A stretch of 30,605 nucleotides of DNA from DASZGL01 sp035938875 (GCA_035938875.1 DASZGL010000111.1:1-30605); one strand, 5' to 3'; counted from the first letter of the stretch, positions 1-7,726 are shown. Numbers and translations: made by a program. The notes: generated by a model not told the origin, from the sequence alone.

Positions 1-722
1 TCCTGGCCGACGGCGGCCACGACGTCCGGGTCATGAGCCGGCGGCAGCGCAGCGGCGGCGAACGCCGCCAGCCGGTCGTCGCCGACCTGGCAACCGGTGC
101 CGGCGTCGCCGATGCGGTCCGAGGTGCCGACGTGGTGGTGCACTGCGCCACCAGTCCCTTTCGGCGCATGCAGCAGGTCGACGTCGAGGGCACGCGACGG
201 CTGGTCGCCGCCGCGCACGTGGCCGGTGCGGCGCACCTCGTCTACGTCTCCATCGTCGGCATCGACCGTCAGCCGCTGGGCAAGCTGAACTACTACGGCG
301 TCAAGCTGGCCTGCGAGCGCATCGTCGAGGAGTCGGGGCTCCCCTTCACCATCCTGCGAGCCACCCAGTTCCACGACCTCATCCACCTGATGCTGAAACC
401 GCTGAGCAAGCTTCCCGTCGTGCCGGTAAGTCGTGGATTCCAGTTCCAGCCAGTGCACGCGCCCGAGGTGGCCATGCGCCTCGCCGAGCTCGTGGCACGC
501 GGTTCCAGCGGCCGCGTCGCCGACATGGGCGGACCGCAGGTCCGCCGCCTCGACGACCTCGCTCGCGCCTACATGCACGCCATCGGAAAACACCGCGCCG
601 TGGTCGAAGTCCCCGTCCCAGCGCCCTTCGCCCGCGGCTTTCGCGAAGCGCAGAATTGCTGCCCCGATCACGCCGATGGCACCGTCACCTGGGAGCAGTA
701 CCTGCACCATCGTCTCGCCTGA
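1..722 (+). CDS. NmrA-like / atypical SDR NAD(P)-binding epimerase family protein (5' partial)
   Basis: The reading frame is open from the left edge, so the gene starts outside the window. The residues before the first internal ATG (position 33) read LADGGHDVRV, which continues the beta1-alpha1-beta2 part of a Rossmann fold. Visible family marks are ADVVVHCAT (end of beta4), a VEGTRRLVAAA helix, HLVYVSIVGID and YYGVK, the YxxxK pair of atypical short-chain dehydrogenases, followed by LPFTILRATQFHD. This pattern is typical of NmrA/SDR_a5-like NAD(P)H-binding proteins, which act as reductases or redox sensors in the cytoplasm. The glycine-rich nucleotide loop lies outside the window. The substrate cannot be told from sequence. 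The gene faces a convergent dehydrogenase across about 220 bases that contain a strong inverted repeat. Confidence 0.85.
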   Translation, partial: LADGGHDVRVMSRRQRSGGERRQPVVADLATGAGVADAVRGADVVVHCATSPFRRMQQVDVEGTRRLVAAAHVAGAAHLVYVSIVGIDRQPLGKLNYYGVKLACERIVEESGLPFTILRATQFHDLIHLMLKPLSKLPVVPVSRGFQFQPVHAPEVAMRLAELVARGSSGRVADMGGPQVRRLDDLARAYMHAIGKHRAVVEVPVPAPFARGFREAQNCCPDHADGTVTWEQYLHHRLA

Positions 723-724
723 CG

Positions 725-752
725 TTGACGAGCCTCGCCGGCTGAATACGCT
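725..752 (+). promoter_or_regulatory. Candidate promoter in a convergent intergenic region
   Basis: TTGACG at 725-730 and TACGCT at 747-752 are separated by 16 bases, a reasonable sigma70-type layout. It starts right after the epimerase stop codon and points toward a region with no plausible plus-strand gene. Its likely product would run into the inverted repeat at 836-875. It may be chance. Confidence 0.25.
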
Positions 753-835
753 GCGCACAGCAGCGGGCGGGCGTGGGGCTTGTGCGCAGTCGCGAGTTCC
801 GCAGGGCGCCGCAGGCGACCGAGGACTGTCTCCCA

Positions 836-875
836 CCCCACGGATTCCGCACCCAGCCACCGCGAATCCGTGGGG
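836..875. terminator. Strong inverted repeat between convergent genes, candidate bidirectional terminator
   Basis: CCCCACGGATTC at 836-847 is repeated as its exact reverse complement GAATCCGTGGGG at 864-875, giving a perfect 12-bp stem and a 16-base loop. It sits between the convergent epimerase (ends 722) and dehydrogenase (ends 945). There is no U-tract on either side, so it would be a hairpin-only terminator or an mRNA 3' end stabiliser. Confidence 0.5.
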
Positions 876-944
876 ACCCCGAGAGCAGCAAGCACATGCC
901 CCACGCCCGCCCGCGTCCATGCCAGCGGCTGGTCAGCCGGCGGT

Positions 945-1712
945 CTAACGCGGTGGCATGCGCATGGCGCCGTCGAGGCGGATGGTCTCGCCGTTGAGCA
1001 TGGCGTTGGCGACGATGTGCATGACCAGCGCGGCGTACTCATCGGGCCGGCCGAGGCGCGACGGGAACGGCACGGCGGCGCCGAGGGCATCGCGCACGTG
1101 CTGTGGCGCGCGGGCGAGAAGTGGAGTGTCGAAGGTTCCCGGCGCGATGGTGTTGACGCGAACGCCGTCGCGGGCGAGGTCGCGGGCGAGCGGCAGGGTC
1201 ATGCCGACGATGCCGCCCTTGCTCGCCGAGTAGGCGGCCTGGCCGATCTGGCCGTCGAAGGCGGCGATCGACGCGGTGTTGACGATCACCCCGCGTTCAC
1301 CGTCGTCGTTGGGCGTGTTGCCCACCATGTGCGCGGCCGCGAGGCGGATGGCGTTGAACGTCCCCACCAGGTTGATGTCGATGATGCGGGTGAAGTGCTC
1401 CAGCGGCATCGGCCGGCCGTCCTTGTCCACCACCTTGGCCGGCAGCCCGATTCCGGCACAGTTGACCAGAACTCGAAGCTCTCCATGGCCGACAGCGCGA
1501 TCGATGGCCGCGGACACCGCGGCTGCGTCGGTGACGTCGGCTGCGGCGAAGCTGGCGCCGCCGGGCAGCGACGCGGCGAATTCTGTGCCACGGCTCGACG
1601 GCAGGTCGAGGACGACCAGCTGAGCGCCCGCCTGCGCCAGCCGGGCAGCCGTGGCGGCGCCGAGCCCCGACGCGCCACCGGTGACCAGGGCGATCGCACC
1701 GCTGACATCCAC
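945..1712 (-). CDS. Short-chain dehydrogenase, 3-hydroxyacyl-CoA dehydrogenase type 2 (HSD10)-like
   Basis: This is a classical SDR of 255 aa. It has the cofactor loop TGGASGLG at residues 11-18, VNCAG at 83-87, INLVGT with Asn114, catalytic Ser148 in NTASIAAFDGQ, and Tyr161/Lys165 in YSASK. AFDGQIGQAAYSASK and the LEHFTRIIDINLVGTFN stretch are characteristic of the HSD10 / 3-hydroxy-2-methylbutyryl-CoA dehydrogenase group, which oxidises 3-hydroxyacyl-CoA with NAD+ in fatty-acid and isoleucine breakdown. I chose the GTG at 1712 because AAGGAGG stands 6 bases upstream and the protein then begins right before the Rossmann fold. The frame stays open to an ATG at 1769, but that would add 19 unconserved residues. 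The exact acyl substrate is inferred. Confidence 0.88.
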   Translation of the reverse strand: MDVSGAIALVTGGASGLGAATAARLAQAGAQLVVLDLPSSRGTEFAASLPGGASFAAADVTDAAAVSAAIDRAVGHGELRVLVNCAGIGLPAKVVDKDGRPMPLEHFTRIIDINLVGTFNAIRLAAAHMVGNTPNDDGERGVIVNTASIAAFDGQIGQAAYSASKGGIVGMTLPLARDLARDGVRVNTIAPGTFDTPLLARAPQHVRDALGAAVPFPSRLGRPDEYAALVMHIVANAMLNGETIRLDGAMRMPPR

Positions 1713-1745
1713 GACATTCCTCCTTGGCGGCGACGGCGGCGCCGA

Positions 1746-1770
1746 AGCGTACGCAATCGCGCGGTACAAT
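1746..1770. promoter_or_regulatory. Back-to-back -10 elements for tRNA-Val (+) and the dehydrogenase (-)
   Basis: TACAAT at 1765-1770 on the plus strand lies 25 bases before the mature 5' end of tRNA-Val. On the minus strand TACGCT at 1751-1746 lies upstream of the dehydrogenase start at 1712. Neither has a clear -35 hexamer, as with most promoters in this window. Confidence 0.4.
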
Positions 1771-1795
1771 CGCGCCCCGCCGCGGCGGCGCGTGT

Positions 1796-1872
1796 GGTCA
1801 GCTAGCTCAGCTGGTTAGAGCGCGCGGTTCACATCCGCGAGGTCGAGGGTTCGAGTCCCCCGCTGACCACCA
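1796..1872 (+). tRNA. tRNA-Val (anticodon CAC)
   Basis: The 77-base cloverleaf can be folded by hand. The acceptor GGTCAGC pairs with GCTGACC, followed by discriminator A and an encoded CCA. The D stem is GCTC/GAGC, and the anticodon stem CGCGG/CCGCG holds the loop TTCACAT, giving anticodon CAC, which reads the valine codon GUG. The T arm is GAGGG-TTCGAGT-CCCCC with one A-C mismatch at the second pair. GUG should be a frequent valine codon in DNA this rich in G+C. The gene stands alone, 16 bases before the 3' end of the convergent cobQ. Confidence 0.93.
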
Positions 1873-1887
1873 CCCGCAGCGGCGCGT

Positions 1888-3408
1888 TCATGGCGCTCCC
1901 GCGTCGATGATGGCCAGGACGCGGTGCATGTCGACGCTCGACTCGAGCGCGTCGGCGAGCCGGTCGAGCTCCGACTCGGTGTCGGGCACCACCGATCCGG
2001 GACGCCAGCGGCGGCCGCGGTGCTCGGCGACCGCGCGCAGCAGGGCGCGGCGCAGCGCTGTCTCCTCGAAGAGACCGTGCACGTGGGTGCCTGCCACCCA
2101 GCCGTCCTCGCTGGTGGCCCCGTCCTCCCACGCGTCGCCACCGGCGTCGCGCAGCCGCAGCGGTGGTGCAGCCGCCGGAGTGCTGCCGACGTGCACCTCG
2201 TAGCCGCTGACCGCCAGTCCCCGCGCCGCGGCGAAGAGGCCGGGAACGTCGAGGACCTCGCCGCTCACCCGGCGAACCACCTTGGCCTGGCCCATGCGTG
2301 TCGACGTCGGCAGCAGGCCCAGCCCCCGACCGCGGCCGCGACGCTCGCCGTCGACGCCGTCGGGATCGCTGAGCACACGGCCGAGCAGCTGCATGCCGCC
2401 GCAGATCCCCAGCACCGCGGTGCCGCGATCGCGTGCCGCCCGGAGCGCCCGATCGACACCCCGCTCACGGAGCACATCGAGATCGGCGAGGGTGGTCTTG
2501 CTGCCGGGGAGGACGACGAGGTCGGGGTCGCCGAGACGGTCGCCGCTGTCGACCATGCGCACCCCCACCCCGCGCTCACGGTGCAGGGGATCGCAGTCGT
2601 CGAAGTTGCTCATCCTCGGCAGGCTGAGCACGGCGACATCGAGCGCCGCCTTGTCACGGTGGGCGCCGCGGCGCAGCGAGGGCAGGCCCAGCGCGTCCTC
2701 CTCGGCCAGGTGAAGCCCGTTGACGTGGGGCACCGGGCCGATGACGGGCAGGCGGGAGCGCTGCTGGAGGAAGGCGATCCCCTCGGCGAAGGCGGCGCGA
2801 TCGCCTCTGAAGTTGTTGACCACCAGGCCCCGGACCATGCGGCGCTCCCCGGCCCGCAGCAGGTCGAGAGTGCCGAGCAGCGAGGCGAACACCCCGCCGC
2901 GGTCGATGTCGGCGACCAGGAGGACCGGGGCGCCGGCGTACGCGGCGACGCGCATGTTGACGATGTCGCGGTCGCGGAGATTGACCTCGGCAGGACTTCC
3001 GGCACCCTCGACGACGAGCACATCGCACTGCGCGCGGAGTCGGTCGATCGCCCCGGCGACGCTTTGCCAGAGCCGCGGCTTGAGCTGATGGAAGTCGTGC
3101 GCAGTCATCCGTCCGACGACCGAGCCGTCGACGACCACCTGCGCCGAGTGCTCGCCGTCGGGCTTGATGAGGATGGGGTTCATGTCGGTAGTGACATCAA
3201 CGCCGCAGGCGACGGCTTGCAGTGCCTGTGCCCTGGCAACCTCACCACCGTCGGCGGTGACAGCTACGTTGAGCGACATGTTCTGCGCCTTGAAGGGGAG
3301 CACCGACATGCCGCGCCGACGCAGCACACGGCAGAGCGCGGCGGCGAGAAGGCTCTTGCCGACACCGGAGGACGTGCCCTGCAGCATGACGGTGCGGGCG
3401 CGCTTCAC
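1888..3408 (-). CDS. cobQ: Cobyric acid synthase (adenosylcobyrinate a,c-diamide amidotransferase)
   Basis: CobQ amidates the b, d, e and g side chains of adenosylcobyrinate a,c-diamide, using glutamine and ATP, late in cobalamin synthesis. The N-terminal dethiobiotin-synthetase-like domain has the P-loop GTSSGVGKS (from residue 11), then KAQNMSLN and DMNPILIKP, both CobQ signatures. The C-terminal class I glutamine amidotransferase domain has the nucleophile Cys336 in GICGGMQLLG and His444 in HVHGLFE. The 506-aa length is normal for the family. The frame is open to an ATG at 3528, but homology-like sequence starts at the GTG at 3408 (KRARTVMLQGTSSGVGKS), so I chose GTG. The Shine-Dalgarno is weak. 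No B12 riboswitch was seen upstream. The B12-riboswitch import operon begins 4 kb away, so the cell may both salvage and complete corrinoids. Confidence 0.95.
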   Translation of the reverse strand: MKRARTVMLQGTSSGVGKSLLAAALCRVLRRRGMSVLPFKAQNMSLNVAVTADGGEVARAQALQAVACGVDVTTDMNPILIKPDGEHSAQVVVDGSVVGRMTAHDFHQLKPRLWQSVAGAIDRLRAQCDVLVVEGAGSPAEVNLRDRDIVNMRVAAYAGAPVLLVADIDRGGVFASLLGTLDLLRAGERRMVRGLVVNNFRGDRAAFAEGIAFLQQRSRLPVIGPVPHVNGLHLAEEDALGLPSLRRGAHRDKAALDVAVLSLPRMSNFDDCDPLHRERGVGVRMVDSGDRLGDPDLVVLPGSKTTLADLDVLRERGVDRALRAARDRGTAVLGICGGMQLLGRVLSDPDGVDGERRGRGRGLGLLPTSTRMGQAKVVRRVSGEVLDVPGLFAAARGLAVSGYEVHVGSTPAAAPPLRLRDAGGDAWEDGATSEDGWVAGTHVHGLFEETALRRALLRAVAEHRGRRWRPGSVVPDTESELDRLADALESSVDMHRVLAIIDAGAP

Positions 3409-3546
3409 GTGATGGAGATGAACCTCGTGACAAAGAGCGGGCGATGGGGGACAGGCGGGCAAGCACAGAAGGACACGAGAACTGCTGCTCCGGGTCGCCG
3501 GGCGCCGGAGAGCCCGTCCGGTCCGCACCTACGCACCGGTGCAGAG

Positions 3547-3570
3547 ATTCTAGTCAACCTGGTCTATACT
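3547..3570. promoter_or_regulatory. Divergent -10 elements for cobQ (-) and amidase (+)
   Basis: TATACT at 3565-3570 on the plus strand ends 11 bases before the amidase ATG at 3582, leaving a leader of only a few bases. TAGAAT on the minus strand (3552-3547) is a candidate -10 for cobQ with a leader of roughly 130 bases. No convincing -35 boxes were found. Confidence 0.45.
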
Positions 3571-3581
3571 CGGCTTCGGCC

Positions 3582-4685
3582 ATGCGCCGCCGGGCCAAAC
3601 GTCTTCTCCACGTCTTGATCTGCGCCCCGGTCGCCGTTCTGCTCACGGCTTCCCTGACGCCGATCGAGCACGCCCGCGCCGCAGCGGCACAGGCGACTCC
3701 ACCACAGGTCGTCGTCACCCTCGATCCCGGCCACGGGGGAGTCGCCGACAACGCTCATCCGTCGCAACCCTTCGATCCCGGCGCGGTCGCCGCGAATGGA
3801 CTGCTCGAGAAGGATGTGGCTCTGGACGTCGCCCGGCGGGTGCGCACCCTGCTCGAGGCCGACCTGGTTCGTGTGGTCATGACACGTGACAGCGACGTGT
3901 GGATGGACATCCCCTCGCGCTCACAGATCGCCAATGACTCCGGCGCAGCAGTTTTTGTCAGCATTCACCTCAACGGCTTCTCCGATCCGACTGTCGGCGG
4001 ATCGGTCGTCCTCTATCCTGGGGATGCCGCCGCGGGCTTCGCCCAGAAGATGAGCGATGCCGTGGGTCGCCGGCTGGGACCGTTGGGCATCCAGGACGAC
4101 GGCACCATGCTGCGTGACAACTGGTGGATCCACACGGCCATGCCGACCGTGACCGTGGAGGCCGCCTACCTGTCCAATCCCACCGAGGCCGACCTGCTGC
4201 GCCGCGACGACGTTCGCCAGACGGTGGCCCTGGGAATCCGCGACGGCATCGAGGCGCAGGTGCCGGCAATCGTGGCGCGCAAGGCGGTGGTGACCGCCGC
4301 CAACCCCACGCACCGGGCGGTTCCCGTCACCGGCGGTCTCGGCGGCACCGTGAGCAGCCAGCAGCGCTCGCCGGCGTCGCCGGGACCCGGGCTCGGCTCA
4401 GTCCTCATCGTCGCCGGGTCCCTCGGCCTGCTGGTGGTGGCGGTGATGCTTCGTGGGCGCCTCGCTGGTGCGCTCGGCCGCCGCCTGCGACGGGCTCTCG
4501 GCCGGGCGTCCACGGGAGGCGGTGTTGTCGCGAGGTTTACCGCACAGCGCCCGGAGTGGCTTCCGGCGTTACACGGTCCGCGGCAGCGCCACCGGCTGCG
4601 CACGGCACGACGCCGCGCGCTCCTGGAGCGCGCCGCGCGACGTCCGGCGCCGCACCACTCCGTGTACGACGAGCTTCGCCTCTGA
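3582..4685 (+). CDS. N-acetylmuramoyl-L-alanine amidase (Amidase_3) with C-terminal membrane segment
   Basis: This 367-aa zinc amidase would cleave the bond between N-acetylmuramic acid and L-alanine in peptidoglycan. An N-terminal signal or anchor helix spans about residues 8-25. The Amidase_3 domain starts at VVVTLDPGHGG with zinc ligands His51, Glu76 (GLLEKDVALDVA) and His129 (VSIHLNG), and catalytic Glu193 in VTVEAAYLSNPTEADLL. All key residues are present. Unusually, a second membrane helix follows at about residues 270-292 (LGSVLIVAGSLGLLVVAVML), with an Arg-rich tail of about 75 residues. The catalytic domain would sit outside the cell between two membrane anchors. I chose ATG 3582 because signal-like sequence starts there and a TATACT -10 lies just upstream. 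It is divergent from cobQ. Confidence 0.9.
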   Translation: MRRRAKRLLHVLICAPVAVLLTASLTPIEHARAAAAQATPPQVVVTLDPGHGGVADNAHPSQPFDPGAVAANGLLEKDVALDVARRVRTLLEADLVRVVMTRDSDVWMDIPSRSQIANDSGAAVFVSIHLNGFSDPTVGGSVVLYPGDAAAGFAQKMSDAVGRRLGPLGIQDDGTMLRDNWWIHTAMPTVTVEAAYLSNPTEADLLRRDDVRQTVALGIRDGIEAQVPAIVARKAVVTAANPTHRAVPVTGGLGGTVSSQQRSPASPGPGLGSVLIVAGSLGLLVVAVMLRGRLAGALGRRLRRALGRASTGGGVVARFTAQRPEWLPALHGPRQRHRLRTARRRALLERAARRPAPHHSVYDELRL

Positions 4686-4738
4686 GCGACTGCGTTCGGT
4701 GGAAGAGCGGGGAACTGGCGGTGCCGTCCCCTCGGCGC

Positions 4739-4771
4739 TAGGGTTGCCTGGTCGACGCCGCACGCGTCGAC
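4739..4771 (+). promoter_or_regulatory. -10 element and 5'-leader hairpin ahead of the kelch-like gene
   Basis: TAGGGT at 4739-4744 fits the TANNNT -10 pattern and predicts a transcript start near 4751. A perfect inverted repeat begins exactly there: GTCGACGC (4751-4758), 5-base loop, GCGTCGAC (4764-4771). The mRNA would begin with an 8-bp hairpin 22 bases before the GTG start. It could stabilise the 5' end or be an operator. Confidence 0.35.
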
Positions 4772-4792
4772 GCCAACTCAAGGAGGAGGCGG

Positions 4793-7438
4793 GTGGCCTC
4801 GCTGGTGCCCGTCACGACACCCGCCGACGACAGGCGGCTGGCGCCCTGGATCGGTTGCGCCCTGAGCTTCTCACGCCTGCTCGACCATGGTGGGGCCGGA
4901 GCCGCTGTCGACGATCGCCTCGCCGCCTTCGTCGAACACTGCGACGCCCCGCACACCACCTGGGTGGGTCGGGTCCGCGGCCACCGCGACGAGGTGGGGT
5001 ACGTCCTCGACGTCGTCGGAGCTCCTGGGCGGCAGGCGCGCAGCGAGCCGCGAAGGAGTCTGTGGACCATCCGTCGCGCCGAGCTTGTGGCCACGTCCGG
5101 GCCTGGGCTGCTCACCCTTCTCGACGCCGTGGCGACGGCGCGATGCGAGCTTGTCCTGGTGCAGGTCGACACCATCGCCGTCGAGGACGTGTATCGGGCG
5201 CTCAGCGGCGACGACGACGCGGCAGCAGCAGCACACACGCGGGCGCTTGTGCTTCGGGAGCGTGGCTCTGGTGGCGCTGTGGTGGCGCACGGCGACGCTG
5301 CCTTCCCCGTCGCGTCCGAACTCCCCAGCGTCCATGCGGCGTTGGCCGTCCTGCCCAGGATCGCGGCGCCACCGCGCCGCCGGCGGTGGATCACCGCAAC
5401 GGCTGTCGCGGTCCCGCTGCTCATCGTGGCGACCACGGCGCTGGCGCTGACCTGGCAGCACGGCACTCCGGGGCTGTCCACGACTCCGCCGGCGGTCGGC
5501 GCCCAGGCGTCCGCGGAACCGCCACTTCTCGGCCTGCCCCAGGTCCGTTTCGGCGCCGGGGCGGCGTACGACCAGCGACACCGCCGGGTGGTGCTCTTCG
5601 GCGGAGTCGGCGGTGACGACCAGACCTGGCTGTGGAACGGCAGCTATTGGAACCAGGCGCGTGCGGCCGCATCCCCGCCCGGTCGCTTCGGCGCGGCGAT
5701 GGCCTACGACCCCCGGTCCGGGTTGGTGGTGATGTACGGCGGCCACGCGACACACGGCGGTCCCCTCGGTGACACCTGGACCTGGGATGGCCAGACCTGG
5801 TCGCAGGTCCCCACCCCGTCGGCGCCGGATGCGCTGGATGTTCCTGTCATGACCTACGACGAGGCCAGGCAGACCGTCGTCCTGGTCAGCGGCTGCTGCG
5901 GAAGGCTGCCGCCGCAGACGTGGACGTGGGACGCCGGCGGCTGGGTGCAGGCGAATCCGCCCACCCCGGCGCCGCTCGAGCTGGCCTCGGCGATGGCGTA
6001 CGACCCGCGCACGCGGACCGTGCTCCTCGTCGGAGCCGCCCAGGGGTCCGGCGGCGCAGCGGCGACCTGGGCCTGGAACGGCGTCACCTGGGCCGAGCTC
6101 CATCCGGCTCACGTGCTCCAGGCGGGGGTCACCATGTCCCTGGTCGCCGATCCCGCGAGCGGCGAGCTGCTGCTCCTCAACACCGTCGCCAACGCCGCCG
6201 CCGCCCCGGCGGTCCAGGTCTTCCGCTGGGACGGAGCGGACTGGACGGACGAACGGCCGTCGACCGTGCCCAGCAACATGGTGGCCGCCGTCAGCGACAC
6301 CGACCGCGGCCTCGTGGTCGCCTTCGGGCACGAGGACACCAGCGTCGGCGGGGCGCTGACGACGGAGTGGGGCTGGACGGGGAGCACCTGGGTGGTGCTG
6401 TCGGCGCCGGCCGACCTGGCCCGCTCGACGGTGCGGCCGTCGCCTCGGTTCGAGACGGCGATGGCCTTCGACCCCGCCCGCGGCGAGCTCGTCGTCTTCG
6501 GTGGCGGCGCGGTGAGCAATTCGTCACGCGTCGACCTGGGCGACACCTGGACCTGGAACGGGACCACGTGGACCCAACGGGCTCCGCCGACCTCGCCGGC
6601 GCCGCGGCAAGGGGCGATGCTCGCCTACGACCCGGGATCGCAGTCGCTGCTCATGTACGGCGGCTACGTGTCGACGTCGCTGGGACTGCCCCCGCTCGAG
6701 GAGACCTGGCGGTGGGACGGGACCACCTGGACACAGCTCCACCCGCCGACGTCACCACCGGCAGGCTCGACGGTCGACGGCCTGGTCTACGACGAGCAGC
6801 AGCACACCATGGTGCTGGTCACCTCGTGCTGCGACGTGCCCCCGGGAATCGGCCCCGGTGCACCGCGCCGGCTGGACACCTGGACGTGGGACGGTGATGG
6901 CTGGGTGCAGCGGCATCCGTTCTTGTCGCCGCCATCGCCCGGACCCGCGGCGATGGCCTACGACCCGGCACACGGCATCGTGCTCGCCGTGGTCGCAGGC
7001 AGCGGCGCCGACGGGGTCGGGTCGACGTGGAGCTGGGACGGTGACAACTGGCAGCGCGTCGATCCGGGCTCGGCGACGATCATCGACTGGTTGACGGCGA
7101 CGGTGACGCCCGACCCCGCCAGCGGACGTGTGCTCCTCGTCGAGCGCAGCGTCAACCTCACCCTGGCCGGCGGTGGTGGAGTTGAGACCTGGAATGGCAG
7201 AAACTGGGTGCCGCAACCACCCGGCGACGGTTTTCACCCCGACACGGCGCGCCACGCCAGCCGCCCCTTCGTCGACACCAGCCTGGGTCGCGTGGTGATC
7301 ATCGGCGGTCCCTTCGACGACTTCAGCCACACCTGGATGTTCACCGGGACGACCTGGGTTGAGCTCGACCAGGTGGGCGCATCACCGCCCCAGCCATCGC
7401 TGGGTATCGCCGCGGGACCTCGCGTTCTGCACCGTTGA
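4793..7438 (+). CDS. Membrane-anchored protein with twelve kelch-like beta-propeller blades
   Basis: This is an 881-aa protein. Residues 1-190 are an unassigned cytoplasmic region, residues 199-222 are one membrane helix after RRRR, and about 252-870 are extracellular repeats. Each repeat has the form AYDP-x-VVLFGG-x-DTWTWDGxTW, as in kelch/galactose-oxidase-like blades. I count twelve. Blades 3 and 9 both carry adjacent cysteines (SGCCG, TSCCD) and blades 2 and 8 both carry MYGG, so the array looks like a duplicated six-blade unit. The GTG start is supported by AAGGAGGAG 5-8 bases upstream. The family usually binds carbohydrate or protein at the surface. No catalytic residues of galactose oxidase were recognised, so the function is unknown. 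It ends 23 bases before the -10 of the B12 operon and is probably not part of it. Confidence 0.82.
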   Translation: MASLVPVTTPADDRRLAPWIGCALSFSRLLDHGGAGAAVDDRLAAFVEHCDAPHTTWVGRVRGHRDEVGYVLDVVGAPGRQARSEPRRSLWTIRRAELVATSGPGLLTLLDAVATARCELVLVQVDTIAVEDVYRALSGDDDAAAAAHTRALVLRERGSGGAVVAHGDAAFPVASELPSVHAALAVLPRIAAPPRRRRWITATAVAVPLLIVATTALALTWQHGTPGLSTTPPAVGAQASAEPPLLGLPQVRFGAGAAYDQRHRRVVLFGGVGGDDQTWLWNGSYWNQARAAASPPGRFGAAMAYDPRSGLVVMYGGHATHGGPLGDTWTWDGQTWSQVPTPSAPDALDVPVMTYDEARQTVVLVSGCCGRLPPQTWTWDAGGWVQANPPTPAPLELASAMAYDPRTRTVLLVGAAQGSGGAAATWAWNGVTWAELHPAHVLQAGVTMSLVADPASGELLLLNTVANAAAAPAVQVFRWDGADWTDERPSTVPSNMVAAVSDTDRGLVVAFGHEDTSVGGALTTEWGWTGSTWVVLSAPADLARSTVRPSPRFETAMAFDPARGELVVFGGGAVSNSSRVDLGDTWTWNGTTWTQRAPPTSPAPRQGAMLAYDPGSQSLLMYGGYVSTSLGLPPLEETWRWDGTTWTQLHPPTSPPAGSTVDGLVYDEQQHTMVLVTSCCDVPPGIGPGAPRRLDTWTWDGDGWVQRHPFLSPPSPGPAAMAYDPAHGIVLAVVAGSGADGVGSTWSWDGDNWQRVDPGSATIIDWLTATVTPDPASGRVLLVERSVNLTLAGGGGVETWNGRNWVPQPPGDGFHPDTARHASRPFVDTSLGRVVIIGGPFDDFSHTWMFTGTTWVELDQVGASPPQPSLGIAAGPRVLHR

Positions 7439-7460
7439 GCCAGGCGCACCCCGTCCGGCG

Positions 7461-7466
7461 CATAAT
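7461..7466 (+). promoter_or_regulatory. Candidate -10 element of the cobalamin riboswitch operon
   Basis: CATAAT differs from TATAAT at one position and sits a few bases before the first conserved riboswitch sequence. TTGAGC at 7435-7440 overlaps the stop of the previous gene, but its 20-base spacing is long. Confidence 0.4.
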
Positions 7467-7473
7467 CCTCAGC

Positions 7474-7726
7474 CACAACTGAATACCGCCGCGGGCGACG
7501 GGAAGCCGGTGTGAGTCCGGCGCTGTCGCGCAACTGTCAACGGGGAGCCTCCGGCCACCACGTCACTGGGACCCTGGTCCTGGGAAGACGGCCGGCGGCG
7601 CTGATCCGTGAGCCAGGAAACCTGCCCTCGGCGGACGTCGTCCACCCCCGCGCGGAACGGGAGGTCGGCCTCGAGCGGCGAGGAGTCCTCTGCGCGGTGT
7701 GGTGCCACCGCCGCGAGGAGACGGGG
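7474..7726 (+). ncRNA. Cobalamin (B12) riboswitch and leader of the toroid-ECF operon
   Basis: The conserved core of class I cobalamin riboswitches is plain: GGGAAGCCGGTGTGAGTCCG from about 7500, GCTGTCGCGCAACTGT, a CCAC...TCACTGGG segment, GGGAAGACGG near 7581, and the B12 box GAGCCAGGAAACCTGCC at 7610-7626. The aptamer probably ends near 7640-7660. Before the ATG at 7727 there is a hairpin, GCGGTG (7694-7699) with CACCGC (7706-7711). It abuts the Shine-Dalgarno AGGAG (7716-7720). An upstream TCCTC at 7686-7690 could pair with that Shine-Dalgarno. No U-rich terminator is seen, so control is probably at translation initiation: high cobalamin would hide the ribosome site. The aptamer call is near certain; the mechanism is inferred. 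Confidence 0.95.

Noticed and set aside
780..1805. Long plus-strand open frame of 341 codons
   Set aside because: It is antisense to the clear short-chain dehydrogenase and has no domain-like sequence; high GC produces long shadow frames.
1924..3618. Plus-strand open frame of 564 codons opposite cobQ
   Set aside because: Mirror of cobQ with low-complexity His/Asp/Ala composition; cobQ motifs are unambiguous.
4871..6331. Minus-strand open frame of 486 codons opposite the kelch-like gene
   Set aside because: Its apparent repeats are the complement of kelch repeats; no start signal.
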